64,000 nt of DNA from Clostridium sp. AM58-1XD (GCF_003464085.1 NZ_QSDR01000021.1:1-64000); one strand, 5' to 3'; counted from the stretch's first letter, positions 55,223 through 64,000 are shown. Numbers and translations: made by a program. The notes: generated from the sequence alone by a model not told the origin.

Positions 55223-56134
55223 CTATATGATATCCCGTAGGACCTGGATCACGGCGTTCACATAATAGGAATCCTGTTTACCGGATGGAACCATTGCGGA
55301 GACCGTCCAGAAGCAGCCGCCTCTTCCTATAGAAACATATTCGATCGATGGATCTCTGATGACAAATTGTTTGGGAACGAACGTGAGAGCCAGGCCTTCC
55401 TGGACCATGCTGAGAGCGGTTGACATGTTGCCGGTATATTGCAGTATATGAGGCTGGATGCCGTTGTCTTTGAATAGTTTATCGCTTAAAGCGCGTAGTC
55501 CGCGCCCTTCGTTCATCAGAACAAACGGTTCTCTGCCGATATCGCTTAGTTCCAGCCATGTTCTGCTTCCGCTTTCAGAGATATGGACAGTTGATGAAAA
55601 ACGGCGGGCCGCTGGCAGCGCCAGGAACACTTCTTCTTCGGCCACCGGAATATATGAAATATTATCCAGGTTCTGAGGTTCTTTAAAAAAAGTGGTCTTC
55701 AGTGCGATATCCACTTTGCCTTCCGTGATCGCCTGCCTCAATGCGGTGGGATATAATTCCATGACCCGGAGTGTGATTGCAGGATACCGTTCACTGAAGC
55801 GGGAGATGAAACTTGGGAGGATTAAGGAACCTCTCTGATCGGCTACGGCAAATGTAATGGAATTGACAGCACCGGATGCCGGGCGGGGAAGAGACGCTAC
55901 CATGTCTTCATATTCCGTAAGTATTTTCTTTGCGGTCTGAATATAGATATTGCCGGCGGCAGTTGGCGTAAGACCGGCGGAGGAACGGAAAAAAAGCTGG
56001 ACTCCCAGTATTTCTTCCTGCTTTTTTAGATATTGGCTCAAAGATGGCTGCGCCACATAAAGTCTGCGCGCCGCTTTGGCAATGCTTCCCTCTTCTGCCA
56101 TTGCCAAAATATATTGCAATTCTCGAAACATCAT
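55223..56134 (-). CDS. LysR-family transcriptional regulator
   Basis: 303-residue LysR regulator with N-terminal winged HTH (MFRELQYILAMAEEGSIAKA, AARRLYVAQPSLSQYLKKQE) and a type 2 periplasmic-binding ligand domain. Divergent from the alpha/beta hydrolase and TAXI-TRAP genes, the usual arrangement for a LysR activator. ATG 56134 (or 56131) used; GGAGGGTG is about 11 bases away. Confidence 0.9.
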   Translation of the reverse strand: MMFRELQYILAMAEEGSIAKAARRLYVAQPSLSQYLKKQEEILGVQLFFRSSAGLTPTAAGNIYIQTAKKILTEYEDMVASLPRPASGAVNSITFAVADQRGSLILPSFISRFSERYPAITLRVMELYPTALRQAITEGKVDIALKTTFFKEPQNLDNISYIPVAEEEVFLALPAARRFSSTVHISESGSRTWLELSDIGREPFVLMNEGRGLRALSDKLFKDNGIQPHILQYTGNMSTALSMVQEGLALTFVPKQFVIRDPSIEYVSIGRGGCFWTVSAMVPSGKQDSYYVNAVIQVLRDII

Positions 56135-56186
56135 CAGGCAATCACCCTCCAAATGTCAGACATATATGTTTTTCCTATACCCATCT

Positions 56187-56231
56187 ATTATAATACACAT
56201 ATTAGACAAGAGTCAACGCGAATGATAGAAT
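56187..56231. promoter_or_regulatory. Overlapping divergent promoters of the LysR gene and hydrolase
   Basis: Minus strand: TTGACT (56216-56211), 18-base spacer, TATAAT (56192-56187). Plus strand: TAGACA (56203-56208), 17-base spacer, TAGAAT (56226-56231). The two promoters interlock, so the regulator can control both. Confidence 0.6.
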
Positions 56232-56314
56232 GAAACTATAAAAAGCAACCAAATATGGCTGCGTGGTCTGTGCACGGATCATTCCAACTACATAAAGAGA
56301 GGAATGGTTATTGT

Positions 56315-57067
56315 ATGATAAGAAGCAGTGAATTACATTATATCGGAACGCTGAGGCCGCAGGAGCCGGCTGTTCTGATGATACCGGGAGCGTTGACAAG
56401 TCCGGCTGTTTTTGACGGGATTGGAGGCGGCCTTCCATGCCAGTCGGCCGTGATTGACTGGTGCGGATCGCCGGGGCCATGGGACGTTGTGGAGGTTGGA
56501 AAGCGTGTGCTGGAATTTATTTCAGAACATGAGCTGGGAAAGACTGTATTAGCGGGATATTCTGCAGGGGGAATCATATCGATGGCAGCCGGCAGCCGGG
56601 ATGAAGACAAGCTTATTTCAGGTATGCTTATTTCCAATACGGGCGCCTGTGCTGTCGGCCATGGAGACTATGGTCTCCCTCAGCGAATTCTTGCTGGCTG
56701 GCCTGGCGAAGATATACTGGAGCCGTTCTTTGCCCGCTGCTTTGCCCGTCCTGTTCCGACGGCCTTAAAGGAAAAATTGAAAGAGTATGCACGGAGTCTC
56801 AGCAGGGAGACGGCATATGAGGCGACCAGCTCGTGCAGGGTTCACGATTTGCGGGGAGAGCTCCATAAGATTACCTGTCCGGTTGTGATTGCTCATGGAA
56901 AGCTGGATCAGACGAGACGGGAAGAACATGTAAAACAGATGAAAGACGGAATTCCGGATACAGAAGTATTCTGGCTGGACGGCGGACATACGATTATGGT
57001 TGAAGACAGAGAGCATTATCGAAAGGCGCTTAATTACCTGCTCGATAAAGTGGGAATGGGAAAATAA
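56315..57067 (+). CDS. Alpha/beta hydrolase
   Basis: 250-residue alpha/beta-fold hydrolase. Oxyanion region MIPGALTSPAVFDGI, nucleophile Ser in LAGYSAGGII (about residue 96), acid Asp in AHGKLDQTR, His in DGGHTIMV. Start ATG 56315 after AGAGAGGA. First gene of the LysR-TRAP group, 13 bases before the TAXI receptor gene. Likely an esterase or lactonase acting on the transported compound or its precursor. Confidence 0.85.
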   Translation: MIRSSELHYIGTLRPQEPAVLMIPGALTSPAVFDGIGGGLPCQSAVIDWCGSPGPWDVVEVGKRVLEFISEHELGKTVLAGYSAGGIISMAAGSRDEDKLISGMLISNTGACAVGHGDYGLPQRILAGWPGEDILEPFFARCFARPVPTALKEKLKEYARSLSRETAYEATSSCRVHDLRGELHKITCPVVIAHGKLDQTRREEHVKQMKDGIPDTEVFWLDGGHTIMVEDREHYRKALNYLLDKVGMGK

Positions 57068-57080
57068 AAGGAGGAGAAAC

Positions 57081-58139
57081 ATGAAAAGGAGAGTTGCGTT
57101 CATTTTATCATTGGTGATGATTTCCGTTTTGACAGGATGCAAAGGAACAGGAAACGCCGGAAAAGATAGTTCTCAAACGGAGAGCTCCGGGGCCGGAAAT
57201 ACGGCTGGCGCCGTTTCGGAGAAAAATGCGGAGGCGCTCAAAGGAATTACCATAGGAACCGGTTCTGCAGGAGGAACCAGCGAAATTGTCGGCGCCACTA
57301 TGGCGGAGATCTGGAAAAAGGCGGTTTCAGATATGGATTTCACGGCAATCCCCACGTCTGGTTCTCAGGCGAATGTCAGCCTTTTGCAGAATAATGATGT
57401 CCAGTTTTCCATTACGACGGCGGAAGCAGCTGTTTCTGGAAGGGAGGGAAGCGCGCCTTTCCAGACGCCATATGAGGACCTGCGCTCTGTGTGCGCGCTA
57501 TTTCCTAATACGCTGCAGATTTGGGCGAATAAGGACGCGGATATTAAAGATTTCAAAGATTTGGAATCAAAAAAATTCTGCTTCGGCATGCCGGGAGGCG
57601 GCCCTTACCAGGTGACCTTAAACCTGATGGAGCTTTACGGAATGAGCCAGGACAGCGTGAAGGCTGCAGGGGGAGAAATAATCCAGCTGGCTTGGGGAGA
57701 AGCCGTCAATGCGCTGCAGGATGGCAATCTGGATGCGGTGATTTGGACGACATCTTTCCCGGCTGCCAATATCGTCAATGCGTCCATGACGAAAGAATAT
57801 GACCTTGTCCAAATGGACATGGGAAAGATTGAAGAATATATTGACGGACACAAAGGATGGGCGAAGCAGATCATTCCGGCGGGGACGTATGCAGGACAGG
57901 AAGAGGATGTAACTACAATTGCAACGTATAACATTCTATGTACGGATCAGAAGCTTTCAGAGGATTTGGTGTATGAACTGACAAAAGCGCTTTGTACGAA
58001 TTATGATTCCCTTGCAAATTCCCATAGCATGATGGCAGGCATTTCAGATGACAATATTGCCTCCGGCCTCGGAATTCCGCTTCATGAGGGAGCAAAGGGT
58101 TTTTATGACGAGGCCGGTATCAGCTATGAAGACAACTAA
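57081..58139 (+). CDS. TAXI-family TRAP transporter solute-binding lipoprotein
   Basis: 352-residue receptor. Lipobox Cys20 (SVLTGC), then ITIGTGSAGGTSEIVGATMA, typical of TAXI proteins, with FSITTAEAAV and FCFGMPGGGP. Works with a fused permease encoded next. RBS AAAAGGAGGAG; ATG 57081 chosen over upstream in-frame ATG 57000, which lies in the hydrolase gene. Confidence 0.9.
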   Translation: MKRRVAFILSLVMISVLTGCKGTGNAGKDSSQTESSGAGNTAGAVSEKNAEALKGITIGTGSAGGTSEIVGATMAEIWKKAVSDMDFTAIPTSGSQANVSLLQNNDVQFSITTAEAAVSGREGSAPFQTPYEDLRSVCALFPNTLQIWANKDADIKDFKDLESKKFCFGMPGGGPYQVTLNLMELYGMSQDSVKAAGGEIIQLAWGEAVNALQDGNLDAVIWTTSFPAANIVNASMTKEYDLVQMDMGKIEEYIDGHKGWAKQIIPAGTYAGQEEDVTTIATYNILCTDQKLSEDLVYELTKALCTNYDSLANSHSMMAGISDDNIASGLGIPLHEGAKGFYDEAGISYEDN

Positions 58140-58156
58140 TCGGAGGGAGGACATCT

Positions 58157-60051
58157 ATGTGTGAGAAATCCAGGCAGACCCGGTGGGAGCGGCTGACGGG
58201 AGCTGTCATTACAGTATGCGGCATCATTATGGTATTTTTTCAGATGTATACGGCAGAATTTGGCGTGCTGGGCGGAAGTAAGCAGACATCGCTGCACCTG
58301 CTGTTTGTAATGGTAATCGGTTTTCTGGCATTTCCTACGGGAAAACGGGTCTGTACGGCGCTGGATCATGTCCTTTCGCTGATTTTTATGATTGGGGCAG
58401 CTGCAAGCCTAGGGTATCTGTTTCTTAATAACGGCAGACTGCTCATGAGAATGCAGATGGTAGATCCGGTCGGCGATCTGGAGTTTATCTTTGGGATCCT
58501 GCTTGTCATCGCGGTGCTGGAGCTTTCCAGACGGGCGTTGGGGCCTGCTTTGCCGTTGATTGCGGTCATCTTTATTGCCTATGCATTTTGGGGAAATCAT
58601 TTAACGGGAGTGTTTTATCATAAGGGAGTGACAGGGCGGAGATTTATCGAGCAGATGTATCTGATGTTCAGTGGAATTTTTGGCGAGGCTTTAAATGTTG
58701 CGGCTACCTTTGTGTTCCTTTTTATCCTGTTTGGCTCGTTTCTGGAGATATCCGGAGGAGGAGAGTTCTTTATGGATATTTCCAAGAGCCTGGTGGGGCG
58801 GCTGCCGGGAGGTCCGGGACTTATGGCGGTTGTATCCAGTTCGCTTATGGGAACGATTTCCGGAAGCGCAGTTGCAAATGTAGTGACCACCGGCGTATTT
58901 ACAATTCCGCTGATGAAAAAGACAGGCTATGACAAGGACTTTGCCGGTGCGGTAGAGGCGGTTGCATCTACCGGCGGCAGATCCTTCCTCCGATTATGGG
59001 TTCAGGCGCATTTATTATGTCCGAATATATCGGCGTGCCTTATTCCACGATAGCTGTCTGCGCCATCATACCTGCTGTGCTTTACTATGTTACGGTTTTC
59101 CTTCAGGTGTATTTTGAAGCAAGGCGTACAAATCTGGCTGGTATTCCGGCAAAGGAAATTCGCAGCGCGCGACAGGTGATCCGGGAGGGAGGACATCTTT
59201 CTATCCCCCTGATTATGATCCTTGTTCTGATGCTGAGCGGGTATTCTCCAATGAAGGCTGGAGTTTACGGTGTTCTGTCTGTGGTCCTGGTTACAGCGAT
59301 CAAAAAGAATACGCGCATGGATCTGAAAAAAATCGTCAGGGCAATGGTAAATGCAGGAAGATCGATTGTTCCGGTATCCAGCGCCTGTGCCTGTGCCGGA
59401 ATTATTATCGGGATTGTCCGCTTTACAGGAATCGGACTGAAATTCAGCAGTGCGGTGCTGAGTATATCCAATGGAAATCTGATGGTGGGACTTACTCTGT
59501 GTATGTGTGCCTCGCTGATTCTTGGAATGGGACTTCCGACAGCGGCGGCTTACGTGATCCAGGCTGCGTTAACGGCGCCGGCGCTGGTGACGCTTGGTTT
59601 GCAGCCGATCCAGGCGCATCTGTTCATATTTTATTTTTCTTGCATCGCTGTAATCACGCCTCCGGTAGCGCTGGCTGCCTATGCCGCGGCTCCGATAGCG
59701 GGAGGGAATGCGATCAAAGTGGGCGTGAAAGCCTTCCGCCTTGGTCTTGCCTCATTCATTGTACCTTATATGTTCGGGTTTGGCCCCGGCCTGCTGCTTT
59801 TGGGCAGTATTGGAGATATCGCTCTTACATTGGCATCGGCTCTGATTGGAATCGTATTGTTTTCAGCCGCATTATCAGGATGGGCCGGAGGCAGGATCAA
59901 TACGCCATGCCGTGTGCTGTTCTTCCTGTCCGCGGTGCTCCTGATGATGCAGGGAGGCATAACGGATTTATTAGGAGCAGGGATTGCGGCTGCCGGAATC
60001 CTGATACATATGCGGCATGTGAGCGGATTGCGCTTACAGCAGGCAGAGTGA
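58157..60051 (+). CDS. TRAP transporter fused 4TM/12TM permease (frameshift)
   Basis: About 631 residues after repair. Fused DctQM-type permease used by TAXI systems, with many membrane helices, e.g. LEFIFGILLVIAVLELSRRA and the MGTISGSAVANVVTTGVFTI block. The frame breaks at about 58976: GGCGGCAG should be GGCGGGCAG, giving STGGQILPPIMGSGAF, which joins the second part (MGSGAFIMSEYIGVPYSTIA). Late conserved block ILGMGLPTAAAYVIQAALTA. RBS CGGAGGGAGG. Last gene of the group. Confidence 0.9.
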
Positions 60052-60093
60052 GGTAAGAAGAGAGCATTTTGACGGCGCAGCAGAAAAAAGAAA

Positions 60094-60159
60094 AAGGACA
60101 TTTCCGTACAGAGATCAAGAATGAGAAATGCTTGATTCTTAGGGAAATGTCCTTGTTTT
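60094..60159 (+). terminator. Terminator of the TAXI-TRAP operon
   Basis: AAGGACATTTCC pairs with GGAAATGTCCTT over 12 bp, with an inner ATCAAG/CTTGAT stem, then GTTTTA. Confidence 0.7.
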
Positions 60160-60337
60160 ATATCATAGAAGGTGCTCTTAAGATATAAAAAGCCCTTTGG
60201 CCGCGGTCACTTACGCACAGAGAATGATGTCGGTAATGCTAAAATATGGAATAAACCGACAGTTTCTGCTTTTTGGCTGGCGGGGCCAATGCCAATTTGG
60301 ATCGGATTACAGGTCTGAAGCGTACTTGAGGGCAAAA

Positions 60338-61204
60338 TCATAAAAGGTTTTTACACAGGGGGGGGATCGGGCGGTTTTTTGAAACGGCCAGATAGATTTT
60401 CCGATATGCATCCGGGTGGTTCAGCCGGATTTTTTTGATGTTGTAATTCTGCAGGATCTCCAGATCCGGTACGATTGCAATACAGCTGCTGTGTCCGGTT
60501 GAAACGAGGCCTGCCATAGTGATCTCTTCTTCCATGCAGCAGAGTGTCTGGGGAGAGGCGTGGCACGGATAAAAAAGCCGTTCGATCAGATCCTGAATTT
60601 CCCCGGTTGCATCGATATATCGTATGATGGGATAAGGTAGAAGCTCTTCCATGGAAACGCCGGTTCTCTCGGCCAGAGGATGATCAGCTGATGTGATGCA
60701 GATCAGTTCCTGTTTCAGCACGGGACGAAAATCGATTTCCGGTTCGTTTGCCATATAAGTGCACAGGCTTACGTCGATGGACCCATCCTTGATTTTTTCC
60801 AGACTGGTTCTGGTATTGCACTGGTTAAACTGGATTGTAATGTTTTTGTGAACCTCGTTTTCATAAAATTTTTTAATGAGCATGGGAACGAACTGGTATC
60901 CCAGCACGAAGAGAAAGCTGAAATCAATAATTCCGGAATCCTTTTTGGAAAACTGCATAAGCAGATGATTGCCGCTTTCAATTTCGTGGAAACCTCTGGA
61001 AACGTAGGAGTCCAAAAGGCGGCCGTATTTGCTCAGACGTACGTTTCTGCCATCCTTTTCGAACAGCGGGACGCCGAATTCTTTTTCCAGCGCTGCCATG
61101 GCATGGCTGAGACTGGGCTGGGTAATGCATAAAAACTCCGCTGCCCTGGTATAGTGCTGGTACTGAGCCATGACTTTAAAGTAATACAGGTTATTTAAGT
61201 TCAT
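60338..61204 (-). CDS. LysR-family regulator (3' end frameshifted)
   Basis: 288 residues as read. N-terminal HTH (YYFKVMAQYQHYTRAAEFL, ITQPSLSHAMAALEKEFGV) and ligand domain are normal LysR. The end is disturbed by a G8 run (60358-60365): with seven Gs the protein would read RPIPPCVKTFYDFALKYASDL and stop at 60307, a typical LysR C-terminal helix. This is the only site in the window best explained by an extra base. Divergent from the RidA gene; probably controls the RidA/M29/TRAP group. Confidence 0.88.
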   Translation of the reverse strand: MNLNNLYYFKVMAQYQHYTRAAEFLCITQPSLSHAMAALEKEFGVPLFEKDGRNVRLSKYGRLLDSYVSRGFHEIESGNHLLMQFSKKDSGIIDFSFLFVLGYQFVPMLIKKFYENEVHKNITIQFNQCNTRTSLEKIKDGSIDVSLCTYMANEPEIDFRPVLKQELICITSADHPLAERTGVSMEELLPYPIIRYIDATGEIQDLIERLFYPCHASPQTLCCMEEEITMAGLVSTGHSSCIAIVPDLEILQNYNIKKIRLNHPDAYRKIYLAVSKNRPIPPLCKNLL

Positions 61205-61270
61205 TTACTACCGCCTTTCTGTCTGATTGCCGTTTTTCTACCTCATTAAGTGTTCTTACTATATCATGAT

Positions 61271-61289
61271 TTATAGATAGAATCTATAA
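61271..61289. promoter_or_regulatory. Palindromic LysR-type binding site
   Basis: TTATAGAT and ATCTATAA, perfect 8-bp arms around AGA, in the gap between the divergent LysR and RidA genes. Fits the LysR T-N11-A pattern. Confidence 0.55.
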
Positions 61290-61383
61290 AAAGGGTGAGA
61301 AATATGCATTAGTATTTGTATAAATTATGATATATAGTTAAGTCATGAAGCTGATAATAGATGTGAATGTGAAGGAGGAAGAA

Positions 61384-61845
61384 ATGTCATACGAAGAACG
61401 GTTGGAAGAGATAGGGTATCGACTTCCGGAACTACCTGCGGTTAGTAAAAAACCATTTGAAGCGGGAGTTAAAACTGGTAATCTGATTTTTGTATCAGGT
61501 AATGCAGCCCGTGTGAACGGTGTACTTAAGTATACAGGAACCGTAGGCGACGGAGTGACGATACAGGAGGCCCAGGAGGCCGCTAAAATCGCCTTTGTCA
61601 ATTGTCTGGCGGCAGTCAGAAGGATGGAAGGAAGTCTTGAGTCTATTGAGAGAATCGTAAATATTAAAGGCTATGTAGCCAGTACGCCTGATTTTACGGG
61701 CCAGCCGGCGGTTATGGATGAAGTATCAAAACTGGCGGTTGAGGTATTTAAAGACGCAGGAAAGCACAGCCGTGTAGCTTTGGGAGCTTCGTCCCTTCCG
61801 GGAGGAACTCCTGTAGAGGTAGAACTTGTAGTTCAGGTAAAATAA
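61384..61845 (+). CDS. RidA family protein (YjgF/YER057c/UK114)
   Basis: 153-residue RidA-like enamine/imine deaminase, longer than classic RidA (about 128). N-terminus SYEERLEEIGYRLPELP, FVSGNAARVNGVLKYTGTVG, AAVRRMEGSLESIERIVNIK and SRVALGASSLPGGTPVEVEL; the usual active-site Arg is in the last block (HSRVALG). ATG 61384 after AAGGAGGAAG. First gene of a LysR-controlled group with an M29/NicX-like enzyme and TRAP receptor, suggesting that reactive imine intermediates form in the pathway. Confidence 0.88.
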   Translation: MSYEERLEEIGYRLPELPAVSKKPFEAGVKTGNLIFVSGNAARVNGVLKYTGTVGDGVTIQEAQEAAKIAFVNCLAAVRRMEGSLESIERIVNIKGYVASTPDFTGQPAVMDEVSKLAVEVFKDAGKHSRVALGASSLPGGTPVEVELVVQVK

Positions 61846-61885
61846 GAGAGTTATACGAATATTTATAAAAGAAAGGAAAACAATT

Positions 61886-62859
61886 ATGAAAGAAATGCCA
61901 AAAGATATGCCGTTAGGAATCAGACAGCTGTTTACCAGTATCACTCATTTAAAAGAAGGAGAAAAAGTGCTTGTCATAACGGATGATAACAAGCGTGAAA
62001 TAGGGGAAATGGTTTATAAATATGCCAAAGAACTTTTCGAAACAACGATGCTCGTTATGACCCCAAGACCAGGACACGGTGCAGAGCCTACGGATGCTGT
62101 TAGAACCGCTATGGCGGACTGTGACGTAGCATTTGGTGCAACTACAATGTCATTGTTTCATTCCAAGGCTAGGCTGGATGGATGTAAAAAGGGAGACTAC
62201 GCTGGGTAGGACTTCAGGACTATTCACTGGAGATGTTTGAAACGGGCGGACTTACGGCCGATTTCGATGAGGTCAGAAGAGTCATTGACCGGGTAGCGGC
62301 AGTATTCTGCGGAAAGACATTTACGCTGACTTCAGAAGGCGGCACCAACATGGTGTGCAGTGTGGAAGGCAGACGGCCTGTTCTGGATTACGGCACTTCC
62401 ACGGTTCCAGGTTCTGCTTCATTCCCTCCCAATGCAGAAGCAGCATTGGGCCCTGTAGAGGGAACAGCCAACGGAGTACTTGTGATCGACGGAAGCATTC
62501 CTCATCCTTTGCTTAATCTTATAGACGAGCCGATCATCTGCACCGTAAAAGACGGTATGATTACGGAAATAAAAGGCGGCAGGCAGGCGGATATCCTCAG
62601 AAAGCTCCTGGCTGATTTCAATGATCCCACCGTATATAATGTAGGAGAGCTGGGTCTCGGACTGAATAAGGAGAATTATCTGTGTGGCCATATGGCTCCG
62701 GATGAAGGCTCTTTTGGGAATATACATATTGGAATTGGAAAAAATCTTGGATTTGGTGGCCATGTAGATTCTCCGCTCCACCTGGATATGGTAATTAAGA
62801 ACATTTCGTGTGAGATCGACGGACGGGTCATTATGAAGAACGGAGAGCTTCTCGTATAA
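61886..62859 (+). CDS. M29 aminopeptidase/NicX-like metalloenzyme (frameshift)
   Basis: About 324 residues after repair. The C-terminal part has the metal-binding pattern of this superfamily: Glu in YNVGELGLGLN, APDEGSFGNIHIGIG, and His/Asp in GGHVDSPLHLDMV. It resembles both M29 aminopeptidases and 2,5-dihydroxypyridine 5,6-dioxygenase (NicX). The frame breaks at the A5 run 62186-62190: six As would give CKKGRLRWVGLQDYSLEMFE and join the second part. The pathway genes around it (RidA, TRAP) do not decide between peptide and aromatic-ring substrates. Confidence 0.82.
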
Positions 62860-62873
62860 ATGAAAGGAAGGGA

Positions 62874-63980
62874 ATGGGCTTGAGTCAGAGGTTCATGATA
62901 AAAGGAGTAGAAAAGAAAAAAGTGGCAGCAGTAGTTCTCAGCATCCTTTTCATAATCGGGCTGTCTGGATGTGCATCATCCTCAGGCCTGGTTCCCGCGG
63001 CGCCTGGAAAAGGGAAAAAGAGAATTATTAGCATCGCCACGGTACAGCCGGAGGATCATCCGATCAGCATTGGGCTGAAAGCATTTCAGGATTATATTCA
63101 AAAAGAGCTGGGCGAGGAATTTGAAATTAAAATTTACTTTAATGGAATTATGGGTGACAACGGACAGGCTCTGGAGCTCCTTCAGATGGGAACACTGGAT
63201 CTTGTTGCGACCAGCGGAAGCAATCTGGAGAGTTTTGACGATACCTACAAAATATTCGGACTGCCCTACTTATTTGAGGATGAAGAACATTTCCGAACAT
63301 GTATGAAGGATGACGAATTCGTCACCACTATATATGACTGTACTGTAAGGAAAGGAATACAGGGAGTAGCGTGGTTTGCAAACGGAGTCAATAATATCTA
63401 TTCATCCAAACCGATCCGGACACCAGATGATATTAAGGGAATCAAACTGCGTATCCAGTCCAGCGAGGCGAATGTTAAGATGGCACAGCAATTCGGTGCG
63501 GCCGCCGTTGTTATGGCGTACGGAGAAGTATATACGGCCATGCAGAATCACGTAATCGATGCGGCCATGAATCCGGAAATGGCGCTGATCAGTATGAAGC
63601 ACGGAGAAGTGGCAAAGTATTACTCGCGTACGGAGCATCAGATATTTACAGATGTAATGGTGGCAAATGTGGATTTTATGAATTCTCTGGACGATCAGGA
63701 GAAAAAGGTTATGGAGGAAGGATTCCGCCTGTGCACGGATGTAGAAGTAAAAGAGTGGGATAGGCAGATTGTGGATTGTATTAAAGAAGCGGAAGCGATG
63801 GGAGTAGAATTCATAGAAGTAGATAAAACACCATTTGAAGAGTTACAGAAACCGGTGCGGGAAGAGCTGCTAAAATCTTATCCTCAGTTGCAGCCTCTGC
63901 ATCAGCGGATACTGGAAATTCAGGAAAAACAAGAAAATCAGGAAATACAGCAGATTCAGGAGAAAGGAGAGCAGGAATGA
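62874..63980 (+). CDS. DctP-type TRAP transporter solute-binding lipoprotein
   Basis: About 368 residues. Lipobox Cys in IIGLSGCASS, then ISIATVQPEDHPISIGLKAF, conserved ELLQMGTLDLV, and the substrate-binding Arg in GIKLRIQSSE. C-terminus is Gln/Glu-rich with repeats (QEKQENQEIQQIQEKGEQE). Start uncertain: ATG 62874 is close to GGAAGGG, TTG 62880 is better spaced, and ATG 62895 is also possible. Receptor for a carboxylate-type substrate of the RidA/M29 group. Confidence 0.87.
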   Translation: MGLSQRFMIKGVEKKKVAAVVLSILFIIGLSGCASSSGLVPAAPGKGKKRIISIATVQPEDHPISIGLKAFQDYIQKELGEEFEIKIYFNGIMGDNGQALELLQMGTLDLVATSGSNLESFDDTYKIFGLPYLFEDEEHFRTCMKDDEFVTTIYDCTVRKGIQGVAWFANGVNNIYSSKPIRTPDDIKGIKLRIQSSEANVKMAQQFGAAAVVMAYGEVYTAMQNHVIDAAMNPEMALISMKHGEVAKYYSRTEHQIFTDVMVANVDFMNSLDDQEKKVMEEGFRLCTDVEVKEWDRQIVDCIKEAEAMGVEFIEVDKTPFEELQKPVREELLKSYPQLQPLHQRILEIQEKQENQEIQQIQEKGEQE

Positions 63981-64000
63981 ATGTAATCAGAAAAATCAAA
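63977..64000 (+). CDS. Start of the next gene, probably TRAP small permease (partial)
   Basis: ATG 63977 overlaps the DctP-type stop (ATGA) and opens MNVIRKIK before the window ends. DctQ small permeases usually follow DctP genes this way. Only eight codons are visible, so the identity is by position. Confidence 0.45.

Noticed and set aside
1..64000. Programmed ribosomal frameshifting as a common mechanism for the broken genes
   Set aside because: The break sites share no slippery heptamer, no fixed downstream structure and no common codon; they sit in unrelated genes and mostly at short homopolymers. Missing-base errors explain them better.
1..64000. CRISPR arrays, tRNA/rRNA genes, insertion sequences, prophage or integrase
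   Set aside because: I looked for regular spaced repeats, CCA-ending clover-leaf segments, transposase or integrase motifs and saw none that hold up.

Overview
The window reads as chromosomal DNA of a gut-type, spore-forming Firmicute, most likely a Lachnospiraceae (Clostridium/Hungatella/Enterocloster-like). Reasons: strong AGGAGG ribosome sites, class I SigA promoters, the order murC-dnaD-dnaC-prs, a YyaC/DUF1256 spore protein, many LacI, AraR-type and YesM/YesN regulators, and RbsC/YtfT-type sugar ABC transporters. The family assignment is inference. I saw no tRNA, rRNA, IS element, phage gene or CRISPR array.

Layout. 0.1-7.0 kb: LacI regulator, ribose-type ABC importer (binding protein, ATPase, permease), Gfo/Idh/MocA dehydrogenase and TIM-barrel isomerase. 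7.4-17.4 kb: housekeeping block with murC, a DnaA-box cluster, dnaD, dnaC/dnaI, a long PRPP synthetase, a PglD/NeuD-like acyltransferase (minus strand), a LytS/LytR pair, a small conserved protein and a coiled-coil membrane protein. 17.6-22.7 kb: LacI regulator plus NCS1 permease, hydantoinase-type cyclic amidase and FAH-family enzyme, with four matching palindromic operators. 22.8-33.8 kb: yyaC, LysM protein, DUF5711 protein, glucokinase, CBS-domain pyrophosphatase, choline-binding-like surface protein, flavin reductase, shikimate-kinase-like protein, NCS2 permease, DUF3783. 34.4-45.2 kb: arabinose region, with a ChvE-GguAB-type importer, two AraR-type regulators, araA, an FGGY kinase and araD. 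45.6-55.0 kb: YesN/YesM two-component pair, YtfQ-R-T/YjfF-type importer and an L-fucose/L-arabinose isomerase-like enzyme. 55.2-64.0 kb: two LysR-controlled TRAP regions, one with an alpha/beta hydrolase and a TAXI-type TRAP system, the other with RidA, an M29/NicX-like metalloenzyme and a DctP-type TRAP system that runs off the window.

The dominant anomaly is at sequence level: 16 genes, including essential murC, are broken by single-base indels. Seventeen of 18 sites look like one missing base, usually in a short homopolymer, and one is an extra base in a G8 run. Restoring one base repairs each family motif, so these are more likely sequence errors than pseudogenes. Affected genes are given at full repaired extent.

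The best candidates for undescribed biology are a DnaA-box cluster with an AT-rich repeat tract in front of dnaD-dnaC; an intergenic motif (ACTTTCCAGGAAAG then about ACTTGTTCT) found six times right after terminator or hairpin T-runs; a roughly 110-130 bp dispersed repeat present in opposite orientations; two arabinose-region promoters with the same operator geometry; and two catabolic clusters (NCS1/cyclic amidase/FAH and RidA/M29-NicX/TRAP) whose substrates are not obvious.
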